From Sporolactobacillus vineae DSM 21990 = SL153 (lineage in GTDB: Bacteria > Bacillota > Bacilli > Bacillales > Sporolactobacillaceae), in assembly GCF_000377985.1 (NCBI RefSeq), contig NZ_KB899048.1, positions 1 to 64,000 on the forward strand: a DNA stretch of 64,000 bases. The letters are read 5' to 3'. Both the position numbers and the translations under genes were made by a program. Numbering within the stretch: position 1 is the first letter of the stretch; each line of letters opens with the position of its first letter. Positions 7,581 through 17,375 of this stretch are shown piece by piece. The notes beneath the pieces are model-generated. The model was not told the origin of the DNA and searched no databases. It was given only the letters and a program-made list of their open reading frames with translations.

Positions 7581-9499
7581 GGCAGGGTGATCCTTCTTTT
7601 TACATGTTTTTGATCCGACACCGGCTTCTTGATCAGTTTCCTGATCCGGGCACAGACGCCGTCAGCGGTGAGTCCAAGTTCCTTCCAGAGCTCGCGGACA
7701 CTGCCGTGCTCGACAAACTGATCAGGAATGCCCATGATGTCGACCGCGAGATCCTGCACGCCGTGCTCAGCGAAATATTCCAGAACGCTGGAACCGAAGC
7801 CGCCGGCGAGCACCCCTTCTTCCAGAGTCAGCACCGGTTTTCCCGCTTTAGCAAGTGTATTCAGCAGTTCTCCGTCCAGCGGTTTAAGGAAGCGGGCATT
7901 GACGATGCCGACATGCACGCCTTCTGTATTCAAGGCTTTGGCTGCTTCAGCAGCAACCCGAAGCATCGGTCCAAAGCTCAGGATCACGGCGTCGGCACCT
8001 TCGCGGATAACTTCCCATTTTCCGATCGGTATCTGCACCGGTACACGATCCATTTTTACACCAGTTCCGTTTCCGCGGGGAAAGCGCACGGCAATCGGTC
8101 CGTCGTGATACTGCAATGCCGTAAAAACCATGTTTCTCAATTCGTTCTCATCTTTACCCATCATGATCGTCATATTCGGCATTGCCCGCAGAAAGCTGAT
8201 GTCGAAGACGCCCTGATGGGTTTCACCGTCGGCACCGACCAGCCCGGCCCGGTCGACGGCAATAACCACGTTCAGTTTCTGACGGCAAATGTCATGCACA
8301 AGCTGATCGTAGGCCCGCTGCATAAACGTCGAGTAGATCGACAGCACCGGTTTCATGCCCTGTGTGGCGAGCCCGGCGGCAAACGTGGCGGCATGCTGCT
8401 CCGCAATACCGACGTCGAAAAGCCGGTCGGGAAATTCATGGGCAAAGCCTTCAAGTTTCGACCCGACGACCATGGCCGGCGTGATGACCACGATTTTGTC
8501 GTCTTTACGTGCCTGTTCCTGCAAGGTATCGTTAACTACCTTGCTGTAAGACGGCGCAGCGGCCACCGGCTTGATAAATGCACCGGATTCGATTTTATAA
8601 GGACCGGTCCCGTGCCAGGTGCCGATCAGGTCCATCTCGGCCGGCCTGTAGCCTTTCCCTTTCTGCGTCAGGACATGAATCAGAACCGGCCCCTTGCGTT
8701 TTCTGGCAAGGTTCAGGTTATCGATCAGGGCACTGAGGTTATGGCCGTCAACCGGCCCCTGGTAGGTGATCCCGAGCTCTTCAAAAAAAACGCCTGAGAC
8801 AAAGAGATATTTAAAGCGGTCCTTCATCCGCTCGGCCACCGATGCCAGCCGGCCGCCGAAAGCAGGAATCCGTTTCATCAGATACTCGATATCTTCTTTT
8901 GCTTTTGTATATTTCTGTGCGGAGCGGATTCGGTCCAGCATATTATGCATGGCGCCGACATTCGGCGCGATCGACATCTCATTATCATTCAATATGATGA
9001 TCATATCTTTCTTGAGCTGGCCGATATTATTCAGCGCCTCAAGAGCCATCCCGCCTGTCAGGGCTCCATCGCCGATTACCGCAATGACGCTGAACTTTTC
9101 CTTTTTCAGATCACGGGCGACAGCCATTCCAAGCGCCGCCGACAGCGACGTGGAACTGTGTCCCGTTTCCCAGACGTCATGCTTGCTCTCACTGCGCTTT
9201 GGAAAACCGCATAGCCCCTTATACTGGCGCAGGCTGTCGAACCGGCCCGCTCTTCCTGTGAGGATTTTATGCACATAAGTCTGATGGCCGACATCCCAGA
9301 TGAGTTTATCTTCCGGACTGTGAAATACCCGGTGCAGAGCAATCGTCAGCTCCACAACGCCAAGATTCGGTGCAAGATGGCCGCCGGTCTTGGACAGTTT
9401 ATTGATTAAAAACCGGCGGATATCCGCTGCAAGGCGATTCATCTGTTCCAGAGACAAATGTTTCAGAAATTCAGGATTTTTAATTGACGTCAGATCCAT
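7577..9499 (-). CDS. dxs: 1-deoxy-D-xylulose-5-phosphate synthase
   Basis: This 640-aa enzyme condenses pyruvate and glyceraldehyde 3-phosphate to DXP, the first step of the MEP isoprenoid pathway. It has the thiamine-diphosphate motif [16 protein letters not shown], the conserved [15 protein letters not shown] region near the N-terminus, the transketolase pyrimidine-binding domain ([16 protein letters not shown], with the essential glutamate), [15 protein letters not shown] and a C-terminal transketolase domain. Length is normal, with a slightly basic tail after residue 620. It lies between oapA and tlyA, and ispA of the same pathway lies just beyond the OLE RNA. Confidence 0.98.
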   Translation of the reverse strand: MDLTSIKNPEFLKHLSLEQMNRLAADIRRFLINKLSKTGGHLAPNLGVVELTIALHRVFHSPEDKLIWDVGHQTYVHKILTGRAGRFDSLRQYKGLCGFPKRSESKHDVWETGHSSTSLSAALGMAVARDLKKEKFSVIAVIGDGALTGGMALEALNNIGQLKKDMIIILNDNEMSIAPNVGAMHNMLDRIRSAQKYTKAKEDIEYLMKRIPAFGGRLASVAERMKDRFKYLFVSGVFFEELGITYQGPVDGHNLSALIDNLNLARKRKGPVLIHVLTQKGKGYRPAEMDLIGTWHGTGPYKIESGAFIKPVAAAPSYSKVVNDTLQEQARKDDKIVVITPAMVVGSKLEGFAHEFPDRLFDVGIAEQHAATFAAGLATQGMKPVLSIYSTFMQRAYDQLVHDICRQKLNVVIAVDRAGLVGADGETHQGVFDISFLRAMPNMTIMMGKDENELRNMVFTALQYHDGPIAVRFPRGNGTGVKMDRVPVQIPIGKWEVIREGADAVILSFGPMLRVAAEAAKALNTEGVHVGIVNARFLKPLDGELLNTLAKAGKPVLTLEEGVLAGGFGSSVLEYFAEHGVQDLAVDIMGIPDQFVEHGSVRELWKELGLTADGVCARIRKLIKKPVSDQKHVKRRITLP

Positions 9500-9502
9500 G
9501 GG

Positions 9503-10120
9503 TTATTCACCCTTTTTCCGTTTTTTATCTGTATTTGTTTTTTTATCAAGCAGATTCAGCACCGGCAGATGAAGATGATGCTCAGCAAAAAAAATCACGT
9601 ACCCGACTTTATAAATGATCTTTGTTGCATTTTTAATGGCAAACGTTTTCCCGAGTGCTTTGACAAATACCGTTGTCGCAGCCACAAAGCAGGTCATCAC
9701 AACAGAGAGCACATTCTCAATGAAACTGCCCCGGTTCGAGGCGATCATGGCGATCATCTCAGCAACAACAACAGAAGCAGCCGTACCACTGATAATCGCA
9801 CTGATGTCGCCGATGACATCTGTACAGAACGTATTCACTCTGTCTGCGTTCTTCGTCAGCCATACAGCATATCTTGCGCCGCGCATGCCCTTCGATGCCA
9901 TCGAATGGAAGGGTGCCTCATTCGAAGCGGTCGCTGCCACGCCAATTATATCAAAAAACAAGGCGATCAGAATAATCACAAGAACCACAAAAATGCCTGA
10001 AAACACCCCGGCATGATTCAAAACGACCGTTGATATAATTGAAAAAATAGCCGCCAGCACAAGCGTGATAACGGCTAGGGGCAACGCCCATCTTAGTGAA
10101 TTCTTCAGTTCGTTTTTCAT
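9503..10120 (-). CDS. oapA: OLE-associated membrane protein OapA
   Basis: This 205-aa protein has about four hydrophobic segments (near residues 13-34, 40-62, 103-127 and 138-158), the conserved-looking stretch IIGVAATASNEAPFHSMASK (about 59-78) and a strongly basic C-terminal tail ending KKRKKGE. Position and size match OapA of alkaliphilic bacilli: it sits between OLE RNA and dxs, 3 bp ahead of the latter. OapA binds OLE RNA and takes it to the membrane, where the complex is tied to stress and magnesium tolerance. The identification rests on synteny, the adjacent RNA and topology. The basic tail would suit RNA contact (inference). Confidence 0.85.
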   Translation of the reverse strand: MKNELKNSLRWALPLAVITLVLAAIFSIISTVVLNHAGVFSGIFVVLVIILIALFFDIIGVAATASNEAPFHSMASKGMRGARYAVWLTKNADRVNTFCTDVIGDISAIISGTAASVVVAEMIAMIASNRGSFIENVLSVVMTCFVAATTVFVKALGKTFAIKNATKIIYKVGYVIFFAEHHLHLPVLNLLDKKTNTDKKRKKGE

Positions 10121-10269
10121 TCACCGTTCCGGTCTTCCCCCAGACTGCAGAGGAAACCAAGTCGTCACATCCTTAACGGATCAATTCGAAAATGGACCTG
10201 CACCGGCCATTTCTGATCTGAACCTTTTATCTTATACTTATTCAGTCCATAACTTTAATATGTAAAGCA

Positions 10270-10879
10270 GGAGGTCACTGGGAAAGTAAACATTGCGGCT
10301 TAGGTCCAGTAGGTTTTCCCGTCAGGCCACCCGATGTTGCCATGCGGGCAGTTTCCTTTTAAAGCCTGACCGGCGTCGTCACCAGACGCCGAACTGGAAC
10401 ACCACTCAGGCCGCACTATAATCCTTTCCCGGTGCTGTCCGCATCCGGACAGACAGTCTAGGAGATTTCCTCAAGCACTCTTGAAACTTTATTCTAGCCT
10501 CTTTTGCAGAATTGATTTCAGGAAGGCGCACGCCGCCGGTGCCGGCCAAGCGACCGGCAGTTCCGCGTCTCCATCCCCTCTTTTCCACTCAAGGCAGGCT
10601 ACGCTGTCTGCTTTTCCTTATAAAAAGTACTTACAAACAGGTTTTCCACTCAGTCATTTTGCATCAAAAGCAAACAACGTTTTGTGTCTCCACGGGCGCA
10701 GGGTCTTCGCCCACATGCCGTTGCGGATCGCCCTACACCCTTTACTCCCAGTACCAGCCCAAAGCTGGGCGCCTTAAGCCGGCACCAGGAACTTCATCGA
10801 TGTGCCCTTTGACGGATTTTTAGCCCCGTCTTCAAATAAAGTGGAGTGACTAGAATACTGCACCACCTGCATAATAACT
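10270..10879 (-). ncRNA. ole: OLE RNA (ornate large extremophilic RNA)
   Basis: About 600 nt without a credible protein frame but full of helices. These include a nested pair GTCAGGC/GCCTGAC (10321-10327 with 10364-10370) around CCCG/CGGG (10330-10333 with 10345-10348); GGCGTC/GACGCC (10372-10390); CTGTCCG/CGGACAG with a CATC loop (10435-10452); TGCCGG/CCGGCA (10540-10559); GGGCG/CGCCC (10694-10712); GCCCA/TGGGC (10757-10770); and GACGG/CCGTC (10811-10830). It lies between ispA and a membrane protein that precedes dxs, exactly where OLE RNA sits in Bacillus halodurans, and its size fits. From memory, stretches such as GACGGGAAAACCTACTGGAC (minus strand, 10304-10323) look like OLE consensus. 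A promoter ends just upstream. The 3' end is approximate and may reach about 10240. Confidence 0.88.
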
Positions 10880-10885
10880 AATTCT

Positions 10886-10914
10886 ATTCTATCATAAAAA
10901 CAAAAACTGCTCAA
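10886..10914 (-). promoter_or_regulatory. Promoter of OLE RNA
   Basis: The -35 box TTGAGC (10909-10914) and the -10 box TAGAAT (10886-10891) have a 17-bp spacer on the minus strand. Transcription would start near 10879, six bases before the ispA stop codon region ends its influence. The promoter sits immediately after the ispA stop (10920-10922). Confidence 0.7.
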
Positions 10915-10919
10915 TCCTG

Positions 10920-11804
10920 TTAATGCGTCCGCGTCTGAAGGTAATCAGCCAGATCCGAGAGAACGCCATAATGAATGCCGCTTTCGCGCAGCGCTTTTTT
11001 AGCTGATGCAACATGATCTTCCAGTTTCTTCCTTGCACCCTCCATGGTCAGCAGGCTGACATATGTATTTTTATGATTGACCAGATCGCTGCCGACCGGC
11101 TTTCCCAGTTCCTGCTCGCTTCCGGAAATATCGAGAATATCGTCACCGATCTGGAAAGCAAGCCCGAGGTGCCCGGCGTACTGTTCCAGTGCGCGCCGCT
11201 GATGTTCCGGAGCACCGGCAATGACCGCAGCCGCAGCTACCGGGAAGCAGATCAGCCTTCCTGTTTTCCTTCGATGCACAGACATCAGTTCATCGATGGT
11301 CAGCGTCTTCTCTTCCGCCTCCAGATCGTCTTCCTGCCCGCCGACCATACCCTCAGGTCCTGCCGCATTCGCCAGCATCTGAAGGATCCGGCAGCGGATT
11401 TCAGCATTCAGTGCAGGATCTCCGGCAACCAGATCAAAGGCTGCAGTCAGCAGACCGTCACCGGCAAGAACGGCTGTTGCTTCGCCGAAAATCACATGAT
11501 TCGTCGGCTTGCCTCTTCGCAGATCATCATTGTCCATTGCCGGCAGATCATCATGGATCAGGGAATAGGTATGAATCATTTCCAGCCCGATCGCGGTCGA
11601 CAGCCCTTTTTCTTCCCGGCAGCCCAGGGCATCAAGCGTCGCAAAAAGGAGGATCGGCCGAATCCGTTTTCCTCCGGCCATCAGTGAATAGATCATCGAT
11701 TCCTTCAGTTTGCCGGGAATCGAGGCCTGTTCCAGAAAATCAGGCAGCTTTTCTTCCAGCCACACTTTTTTAGATGCCATATAATCGTGCAGCGACGCGT
11801 TCAC
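10920..11804 (-). CDS. ispA: Farnesyl diphosphate synthase / polyprenyl synthetase IspA
   Basis: This 294-aa trans-prenyltransferase has the first aspartate-rich motif [19 protein letters not shown] (from residue 85), the substrate-binding GGKRIRP (44-50) and the second aspartate-rich motif GDDILD near residue 225. It joins IPP to DMAPP and GPP to give farnesyl diphosphate. The start is a GTG at 11804 behind GGGGGATGA, overlapping the xseB end by 4 bp. Order folD-xseA-xseB-ispA is the classical Bacillales one. Product chain length cannot be fixed from sequence by eye, but C15 is usual for this locus. Confidence 0.96.
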   Translation of the reverse strand: MNASLHDYMASKKVWLEEKLPDFLEQASIPGKLKESMIYSLMAGGKRIRPILLFATLDALGCREEKGLSTAIGLEMIHTYSLIHDDLPAMDNDDLRRGKPTNHVIFGEATAVLAGDGLLTAAFDLVAGDPALNAEIRCRILQMLANAAGPEGMVGGQEDDLEAEEKTLTIDELMSVHRRKTGRLICFPVAAAAVIAGAPEHQRRALEQYAGHLGLAFQIGDDILDISGSEQELGKPVGSDLVNHKNTYVSLLTMEGARKKLEDHVASAKKALRESGIHYGVLSDLADYLQTRTH

Positions 11805-12073
11805 CGATCTTCATCCCCCTGAACAGAGAACGGCTGCGACTGGCCGCTGCTGTCAATCAGCTGATCCATCTTTTTACTGACTAGATCCAGTTTGTCATGA
11901 CATAAATGCGACAAAGCCATCCCCTGCTGAAAGAGGCCGATCGCCTTTTCCAGTGGGACATCATTCTGTTCCAGCTGGCCGACAATCTTCTCCAGCTGCT
12001 CCATTGCCTCTTCGAAAGTCGGATTCTTTTTGTCACTAGCCTGTGCATCATCCTGATGATTGTCATCCGTCAT
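11801..12073 (-). CDS. xseB: Exodeoxyribonuclease VII small subunit
   Basis: This 90-aa protein has the family core [19 protein letters not shown] followed by [20 protein letters not shown], predicted as two helices that bundle around the XseA C-terminus. With XseA it degrades single-stranded DNA to oligonucleotides. Both ends overlap neighbours by 4 bp (xseA upstream, ispA downstream), indicating translational coupling. The N-terminal 17 residues are acidic and specific to this protein; the C-terminal tail is also acidic. Length is at the upper end of the family. Confidence 0.95.
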   Translation of the reverse strand: MTDDNHQDDAQASDKKNPTFEEAMEQLEKIVGQLEQNDVPLEKAIGLFQQGMALSHLCHDKLDLVSKKMDQLIDSSGQSQPFSVQGDEDR

Positions 12074-13425
12074 TTTTTCTTTGCCTCCTCAATACCCCAG
12101 ATCTGGCAGTCTATTTTTCCATCATGCATCCGGATCATTAACGGGTCACCCGGAGCCAGTTGCCTGACCGATTTGACCAGCTCATGCTTTTGATTGTAAG
12201 CCAGATTGTATCCGCGCGCCATGATTTTCAGCGGACTCAGTGCGTTGAGCTGCAAAACAATCTGGCGAAAACGGGCACTTCGAGTCTGAAGGTCGTTCTG
12301 CGCCGAGCGGGCAAGACGGGCGGTCCAGTCTTTCAAGCTTGCCTCGGCTCGGCTGATCATTGCGTCCGGCCGGTTCTTGCCAAGCAGACGATCGTTTAGA
12401 TTGAGCTGTTCCCGTCTTCCGTTCAACTGTCCGGCCATACCTTTTTCCAGGCGATCGGCCAGCCGGTCATATTCCTGTTCCTTCTGCAAAATCAGCTGGC
12501 CGGGATAGCGGAATGCATAGGCGTCACGTGCCCGTTTCAGCCGGTCCCGGCCGCGCATATATCCGTTTTTCATAGCCTGGATCAGGCGGGCGACATCGCT
12601 GTTTAACTGTCTGGACAGATCCCGGACATCCGGAACGGCGAATTCTCCAGCTGCCGTCGGTGTCGGTGCCCGTTTGTCGGCGACAAAATCGGCAATTGTA
12701 AAATCCGTTTCGTGACCTACTGCAGAGATGACCGGTATGTGTGACTGAAAAATTGCTTTAGCCACAATTTCTTCATTGAACGCCCACAGATCCTCGATCG
12801 ATCCGCCGCCTCTGCCGACGATCAGCAGGTCAAAAGTATTGATCCTGTTCGCCTGCTCAATCGCGGAAGCAATCGACGGTGCGGCCCCGGCGCCCTGTAC
12901 AAGCACCGGAAAAACACTCAGGCGGGCAGAAGGAGACCGTCGCTTAATCGTCGTGAACAGATCGCGAATCGCAGCACCGGTCGGGGACGTGATAATGGCA
13001 ATTTCTCTGGCCGCAGCCGGAATCGGCTTTTTTCGGGCCGTGTCGAACATACCCTGGGTTTCTAGCTTTTTCTTCAATGCTTCGTAGGCCAGGTAAAGTC
13101 TGCCCAGCCCGTCCTGTTCCATCTGGCGGATATAAATCTGGTATTCTCCATAAGGTTCATAAAGCGAGATCGAACCGCGCACAAGTACCTTCATCCCGTC
13201 TTCCGGCTCGAAAGTCAGCGATCTGGCATTGCCGGCAAACATCACTGCGCGGATGCGTGCGTTATTGTCTTTGAGTGTCAGATAAAGGTGGCCGCGGGAA
13301 TGCCGTTTGAAATTGGATATTTCCCCTTTCAGCCAGACTTCCCGAAGCAGCTCGTCCGATTCCATTTTCTGTTTGATATAGCGCGTCAGCCGGGTGACAC
13401 TGACATAGCGGTCATCCTGCAGCAT
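12070..13425 (-). CDS. xseA: Exodeoxyribonuclease VII large subunit
   Basis: This 451-aa subunit has an N-terminal OB fold (about residues 10-110, [24 protein letters not shown]) that binds single-stranded DNA. The catalytic domain follows, with [39 protein letters not shown] and [28 protein letters not shown], then a long coiled-coil domain that binds XseB. It forms exonuclease VII. The start ATG at 13425 lies inside the folD 3' end (14-bp overlap), and the stop overlaps xseB. It has full length with no missing motif. Confidence 0.97.
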   Translation of the reverse strand: MLQDDRYVSVTRLTRYIKQKMESDELLREVWLKGEISNFKRHSRGHLYLTLKDNNARIRAVMFAGNARSLTFEPEDGMKVLVRGSISLYEPYGEYQIYIRQMEQDGLGRLYLAYEALKKKLETQGMFDTARKKPIPAAAREIAIITSPTGAAIRDLFTTIKRRSPSARLSVFPVLVQGAGAAPSIASAIEQANRINTFDLLIVGRGGGSIEDLWAFNEEIVAKAIFQSHIPVISAVGHETDFTIADFVADKRAPTPTAAGEFAVPDVRDLSRQLNSDVARLIQAMKNGYMRGRDRLKRARDAYAFRYPGQLILQKEQEYDRLADRLEKGMAGQLNGRREQLNLNDRLLGKNRPDAMISRAEASLKDWTARLARSAQNDLQTRSARFRQIVLQLNALSPLKIMARGYNLAYNQKHELVKSVRQLAPGDPLMIRMHDGKIDCQIWGIEEAKKK

Positions 13426-14284
13426 GATTTGCCCGCTTCAGGGCGTTCTCAGCAGCCTTTAATGTATTCTCAAGCAGCATGACACGCGTCATCGGACCGA
13501 CTCCGCCCGGCACAGGAGTGATCAAACCGGCCACCTGACTTGCCCCTGCAAAATCAACATCGCCAACCAGTTTGCCTTCGCTGTTGCGGTTCATTCCGAC
13601 ATCAATCACCACGGCGCCCGGCTTGATCGCATCGGCACCGATCAGTCCGGCACGGCCGACAGCAACAACGAGAATATCGGCCTGACGGGTATAGTCGGCC
13701 AGCGATCTGGTCTTTGAATGGCAAATCGTCACCGTTGCATTGTGGTTCAGCAGCAGCTGTGCAGCCGGTTTCCCGACAATATGGCTTCTGCCGACAATCA
13801 CGGCATGTTTCCCGGCAATGTCAATCTGTTCCGTTTTGAGCATCTCGATAATCCCTGCCGGCGTACAAGGGATGAAGCCGTCCTGACCGGTCATCATTCT
13901 GCCGATATTGACCGGGTGGAAACCGTCGACATCCTTGTCCGGACGGATCGCGTCGATCACCTTTTGTTCGGAAATCTGTTCCGGAAGCGGCAGCTGCACC
14001 AGGATGCCGTGCACGTTCTCATCGGCATTTAACCGGTCAATCTGTTCCAGCAACGCTTCTTCGCTGACTGTTTCAGGAAGATGAATCAGTTGTGAATTAA
14101 TGCCGACTTCCTTGCAATCCCTAATTTTCCCCCTGACGTAGGAACGGGATGCCGGATTTTCGCCGACAAGAACTACGGTAAGTCCGGGGACCAGGCCTTT
14201 CCGGCTAAGCAATGCTACCTTCGCTTTCATATTCTGCCGTTTTGCCGCAGCAATGGCTTTCCCGTCAATCAATTTCGCCGTCAT
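13412..14284 (-). CDS. folD: Methylenetetrahydrofolate dehydrogenase/cyclohydrolase
   Basis: This 290-aa bifunctional enzyme interconverts 5,10-methylene-, methenyl- and 10-formyl-tetrahydrofolate. Diagnostic stretches are [17 protein letters not shown] with the catalytic lysine (about residues 48-64), [21 protein letters not shown], the NADP-binding [17 protein letters not shown] and the C-terminal [18 protein letters not shown]. It is the first gene of a tightly overlapped unit with xseA, xseB and ispA. It supplies one-carbon units that also come from the glycine cleavage system encoded further right. Confidence 0.97.
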   Translation of the reverse strand: MTAKLIDGKAIAAAKRQNMKAKVALLSRKGLVPGLTVVLVGENPASRSYVRGKIRDCKEVGINSQLIHLPETVSEEALLEQIDRLNADENVHGILVQLPLPEQISEQKVIDAIRPDKDVDGFHPVNIGRMMTGQDGFIPCTPAGIIEMLKTEQIDIAGKHAVIVGRSHIVGKPAAQLLLNHNATVTICHSKTRSLADYTRQADILVVAVGRAGLIGADAIKPGAVVIDVGMNRNSEGKLVGDVDFAGASQVAGLITPVPGGVGPMTRVMLLENTLKAAENALKRANHAAG

Positions 14285-14342
14285 TCATCTTCCGCCTTTC
14301 GTTATTCCAAATTTTTGTCCGCGACGCCTCAGAATCTGCCTG

Positions 14343-14750
14343 TCATCTTTCAGCTTTGTCCAGCAATTCACGTGTTATGCTCGACAATACTCCATTGACA
14401 AATTTTCTCGACTTCTCATCACTGAACTTCCGGCATAACTCAACTGCTTCGCTGATCGTTACCGTATCCGGCACATCGTCGAAATACAGCAGTTCACAGA
14501 CTGCCAGCCGTAATATTGCCTTGTCGATATTTCCGATCCGGTCGAAAGACCAGTTTACTAAATGGCGGCCGATCCATTGGTCGATCTCTTTCTCATGGCC
14601 GGATATCCCGTCCAGAAGACGATCCACAAAAGGATCTTCCGGGAGATCCTGTTCATTGACCGCCTCCCATGCCGTCTTTCTGTCGGTCCCGCTCAGCATC
14701 ATCTGGAACAGCACCTGCAGGGCCATCTCCCGCGATTGTCTGCGTTTCAT
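14343..14750 (-). CDS. nusB: Transcription antitermination factor NusB
   Basis: This 135-aa all-helical RNA-binding protein begins MKRRQSREMALQVLFQ, as in the family, and has the conserved VNWSFDRIGNIDKAILRLAVCELLYFDDVP and VTISEAVELCRKFSDEKSRKFVNGVLS. NusB with NusE binds boxA in rRNA leaders and prevents premature termination. I chose the ATG at 14750 because AGAGGAAG sits at the right distance; the ATG seven codons upstream has no good site. A terminator separates it from yqhY upstream, so it probably heads its own transcript toward folD. Confidence 0.95.
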   Translation of the reverse strand: MKRRQSREMALQVLFQMMLSGTDRKTAWEAVNEQDLPEDPFVDRLLDGISGHEKEIDQWIGRHLVNWSFDRIGNIDKAILRLAVCELLYFDDVPDTVTISEAVELCRKFSDEKSRKFVNGVLSSITRELLDKAER

Positions 14751-14787
14751 TTCCAACTTCCTCTCTGACATCGTTTAATACAGAAAA

Positions 14788-14819
14788 AAGCAAAGAGATA
14801 CATGCCGATCCCCTTGCTT
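14788..14819 (-). terminator. Terminator after yqhY
   Basis: A 12-bp stem (14788-14799 with 14808-14819, two G-T pairs) starts right after the yqhY stop codon. It is followed on the minus strand by TTTTCTG. It ends the accBC-yqhY unit. Confidence 0.8.
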
Positions 14820-14820
14820 C

Positions 14821-15228
14821 TTAATCTTCTCCGATTGTTTTTCGCTCAGGTGAATCGAACTGGATGCCGACGACATGAATATTGATTTTTTCGACTTCCA
14901 GTGCTGTCATTTTTTTCAGTGCACGAATAATATTCACCTGAACATTTTCTGCGACATCCGGAATCGACGTGCCGAAATTCACGGTCAGGTGGACATCGAT
15001 GACAATGCCGTTGTCTGTCAGATCGACCTTAACCCCTCTGCTGTATTTCCGGCCGCTCAGTTTGTCGACCATTCCGGATGCAAAATTGCCGTGCATCGCC
15101 GCAACACCGGATACTTCCAGTGCCGCAAGCCCGGCAATGATTTCGATGACGTCGGGGGAAATTTCAATTTTCCCAAGGTCGTCACGATGCTCCGCGTCCT
15201 CCGGCGACCTTATCTCATTGTCTGGCAT
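14821..15228 (-). CDS. yqhY: Asp23/Gls24 family protein YqhY (AmaP-type)
   Basis: This 135-aa protein is an Asp23 domain over most of its length: IEISPDVIEIIAGLAALEVSGVAAMHGN, then DNGIVIDVHLTVNFGTSIPDVAENVQVNI. The ATG at 15228 is preferred because GGAGGT lies nine bases upstream; a GTG three codons earlier would touch that site. In Bacillus yqhY follows accB-accC, and its product is thought to modulate acetyl-CoA carboxylase activity. The same order here supports that role. It is probably cytosolic, as no signal or membrane segment is seen. Confidence 0.92.
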   Translation of the reverse strand: MPDNEIRSPEDAEHRDDLGKIEISPDVIEIIAGLAALEVSGVAAMHGNFASGMVDKLSGRKYSRGVKVDLTDNGIVIDVHLTVNFGTSIPDVAENVQVNIIRALKKMTALEVEKINIHVVGIQFDSPERKTIGED

Positions 15229-15248
15229 GAGTGTCACACCTCCAAAGA

Positions 15249-16601
15249 TTATTCCTGTTTATTAAGCGGATATTTTTTTAGAAATTTTGTATTAAACCGG
15301 CCACTGGCGAAAACAGGATGACTGATCAGGCGCAAATGAAAAGGAATTGTTGTATGGATACCCTCAATGACATATTCGCCCAGAGCGCGTTTCATAATCG
15401 CAATCGCTTCGTCGCGCGTTTTTCCATAGGCAATGACCTTGGCAATCATGGAATCATAATACGGCGGGATAAAGTAGCCCTGATAGGCTGCTGAATCCAC
15501 CCGGATACCAGGCCCGCCGGGCGGCAGATAAGTCTCAATCCGCCCGCATGACGGCATAAAGTTCTTTTCAGGATTTTCCGCATTGATCCGGCACTCAATA
15601 GCATGCCCGCTCAGGTGAATATCTGACTGTTTCACGGAAAGAGGTTCGCCTGATGCGATGCGGAGCTGTTCCTTAACCAGATCTACGCCGGTCACATATT
15701 CCGTCACACCGTGTTCTACCTGTATCCGGGTATTCATTTCCATGAAATAGAAGGATCCGTTCGGTTCGTAGATGAATTCCAGCGTCCCGGCCCCGCAATA
15801 GTGCACGGCCTTCGCCGCACGGACAGCGGCCTGTCCCATCTCTTCACGCTTCTCGCCGGTCAGTGCCGGAGAAGGTGATTCCTCAAGCAGTTTCTGAAGG
15901 CGGCGCTGGATGGTGCAGTCACGTTCACCCAGATGAATGGCATTCCCGTGCTGGTCTGCCAGGATCTGGATCTCAACATGACGAAAATCTTCAATATACT
16001 TTTCAATATAGACACCGGAATTGCCAAATGAAGTGTTCGCTTCCTGCTGTGTAATCGCAATACCGTGCCTCAGTTCGGATTCATCCCGCGCGATTCGGAT
16101 TCCTTTTCCGCCGCCGCCGGCCGTCGCTTTGATCAGTACCGGATAGCCGATTTTTGAAGCAATACGTACACCTTCATCAACACCGGAAATGACGCCGTCA
16201 GAACCGGGAACCACCGGCACTCCCGCATGCTTCATCGTCTGTTTGGCAACGTCTTTGATCCCCATTTTACTAATTGCATCGGATGAAGGTCCGACGAAAA
16301 TCAGACCGCAGTCCTCACACATTTCGGCGAAGTCGGCATTCTCAGAGAGAAAACCATAACCGGGGTGAATCGCGTCGCATCCGGTCAGCGTGGCAATACT
16401 GATGATATTGGTGAAGTTCAGATAGCTGTCCTTCGGCGAATTCGGTCCGATACAATAGGCTTCATCGGCAAGCTGGACGTGCAGCGCCTCCCGGTCAGCC
16501 TGCGAATATACCGCAACGGTTTCAATGCCCATTTCTTTGCAGGCACGGATAATCCGGACAGCAATTTCTCCTCTGTTGGCGATTAACACTTTTTTTATCA
16601 T
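15249..16601 (-). CDS. accC: Acetyl-CoA carboxylase biotin carboxylase subunit
   Basis: This 450-aa ATP-grasp enzyme carboxylates the biotin on AccB. It has the N-terminal [35 protein letters not shown], the glycine-rich ATP loop [13 protein letters not shown], the catalytic [24 protein letters not shown] and the C-terminal [18 protein letters not shown]. Length is that of stand-alone AccC. It follows accB by 15 bp in the usual operon. Carboxyltransferase genes accDA are not in the window. Confidence 0.98.
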   Translation of the reverse strand: MIKKVLIANRGEIAVRIIRACKEMGIETVAVYSQADREALHVQLADEAYCIGPNSPKDSYLNFTNIISIATLTGCDAIHPGYGFLSENADFAEMCEDCGLIFVGPSSDAISKMGIKDVAKQTMKHAGVPVVPGSDGVISGVDEGVRIASKIGYPVLIKATAGGGGKGIRIARDESELRHGIAITQQEANTSFGNSGVYIEKYIEDFRHVEIQILADQHGNAIHLGERDCTIQRRLQKLLEESPSPALTGEKREEMGQAAVRAAKAVHYCGAGTLEFIYEPNGSFYFMEMNTRIQVEHGVTEYVTGVDLVKEQLRIASGEPLSVKQSDIHLSGHAIECRINAENPEKNFMPSCGRIETYLPPGGPGIRVDSAAYQGYFIPPYYDSMIAKVIAYGKTRDEAIAIMKRALGEYVIEGIHTTIPFHLRLISHPVFASGRFNTKFLKKYPLNKQE

Positions 16602-16616
16602 TAAACAACTGACTCC

Positions 16617-17105
16617 TTAATCTTCCTTTACCAAAAATAACGGCTGACCATATTCGACAAGCTGTCCGTCCTCGGCCAGGATATCGACGATCGTCCCCTT
16701 GCAGTCTGCTTCGATCTCATTAAACAGTTTCATGGCTTCGACGATACAGACCACTGTCTTCTTGTCAACTTTGGACCCCTTTTTCACATAGGCATCCTCA
16801 TCCGGTTTCGGGGAAGCGAAGAACGTCCCCACCATAGGTGCCGTGATCTTGTGCAGTGAAGGATCATTTTCTGTGTCCTGCTTCTGCGAATGATCTGCCT
16901 GGGCGGCAGCGGGCTGATCAGCTGCCTGAGCAGCCGGAGCCGGAACCGCCTGAGCAGCCGCCGCCGGCTGAACTTTCCCCCGGCCGGCGAACGCCGATGC
17001 CTTGCGAAGCGTTATTTTTGTTTCATCCGTTTCATACTTCAGCTCACTGAGGGAAGATGAATCCAGCTCCTTCATTAAAGCTTTGATATCGTCAATACTT
17101 AACAA
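16617..17105 (-). CDS. accB: Biotin carboxyl carrier protein of acetyl-CoA carboxylase
   Basis: This 162-aa protein has an N-terminal helical region, an Ala/Pro/Gln-rich flexible linker (about residues 50-85) and a C-terminal biotinyl domain with the biotinylated lysine in [13 protein letters not shown]. The start is probably a TTG (17103-17105) about eight bases after AAGGAG; an in-frame GTG three codons earlier overlaps that site. It carries carboxybiotin between AccC and AccAD for malonyl-CoA synthesis. An extended -10 promoter lies about 40 bp upstream, so accB heads the accB-accC-yqhY unit. Confidence 0.96.
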   Translation of the reverse strand: MLSIDDIKALMKELDSSSLSELKYETDETKITLRKASAFAGRGKVQPAAAAQAVPAPAAQAADQPAAAQADHSQKQDTENDPSLHKITAPMVGTFFASPKPDEDAYVKKGSKVDKKTVVCIVEAMKLFNEIEADCKGTIVDILAEDGQLVEYGQPLFLVKED

Positions 17106-17142
17106 TCCCAGCACTCCTTTATTTCCTCACACTTTTCAATTC

Positions 17143-17151
17143 ATTATAGCA
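17143..17151 (-). promoter_or_regulatory. Extended -10 promoter of accB
   Basis: The minus strand has TGCTATAAT, a perfect -10 with the TG extension. No good -35 lies 17 bp upstream, as expected for this promoter type. Confidence 0.5.
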
Positions 17152-17225
17152 TAACACCGGATGCCGGCTCTGCAATGAACAGTCCGGCCATGTTGGTGAG
17201 TTAATTCTGCAGCTGTGGGCCAAAT

Positions 17226-17254
17226 AAAAAACTGCTGCAGGTTGCCGCAACAGT
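17226..17254 (-). terminator. Terminator of the spoIIIA operon
   Basis: An 8-bp stem ACTGTTGC/GCAGCAGT (one G-T pair) is followed by TTTTTTA on the minus strand, 122 bp past the spoIIIAH stop codon. Confidence 0.75.
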
Positions 17255-17375
17255 CCTATTGTACCTAATTTTGTTCAAAAAATCTTCACTTATTTATTAA
17301 GCCCGGCAAACTTTTTCTTTGATCAGACCGGTCTCATCGAAAAATGGCCCGTCTCAGGAAGATACCGGCACCAAC

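Noticed and set aside
7604-8797. 397-codon plus-strand open frame
   Set aside because: It is the antisense shadow of dxs; high G+C third positions keep the opposite frame open.
10481-10823. Two plus-strand frames of about 100 codons
   Set aside because: They run through the OLE RNA helices on the opposite strand and lack ribosome-binding sites.
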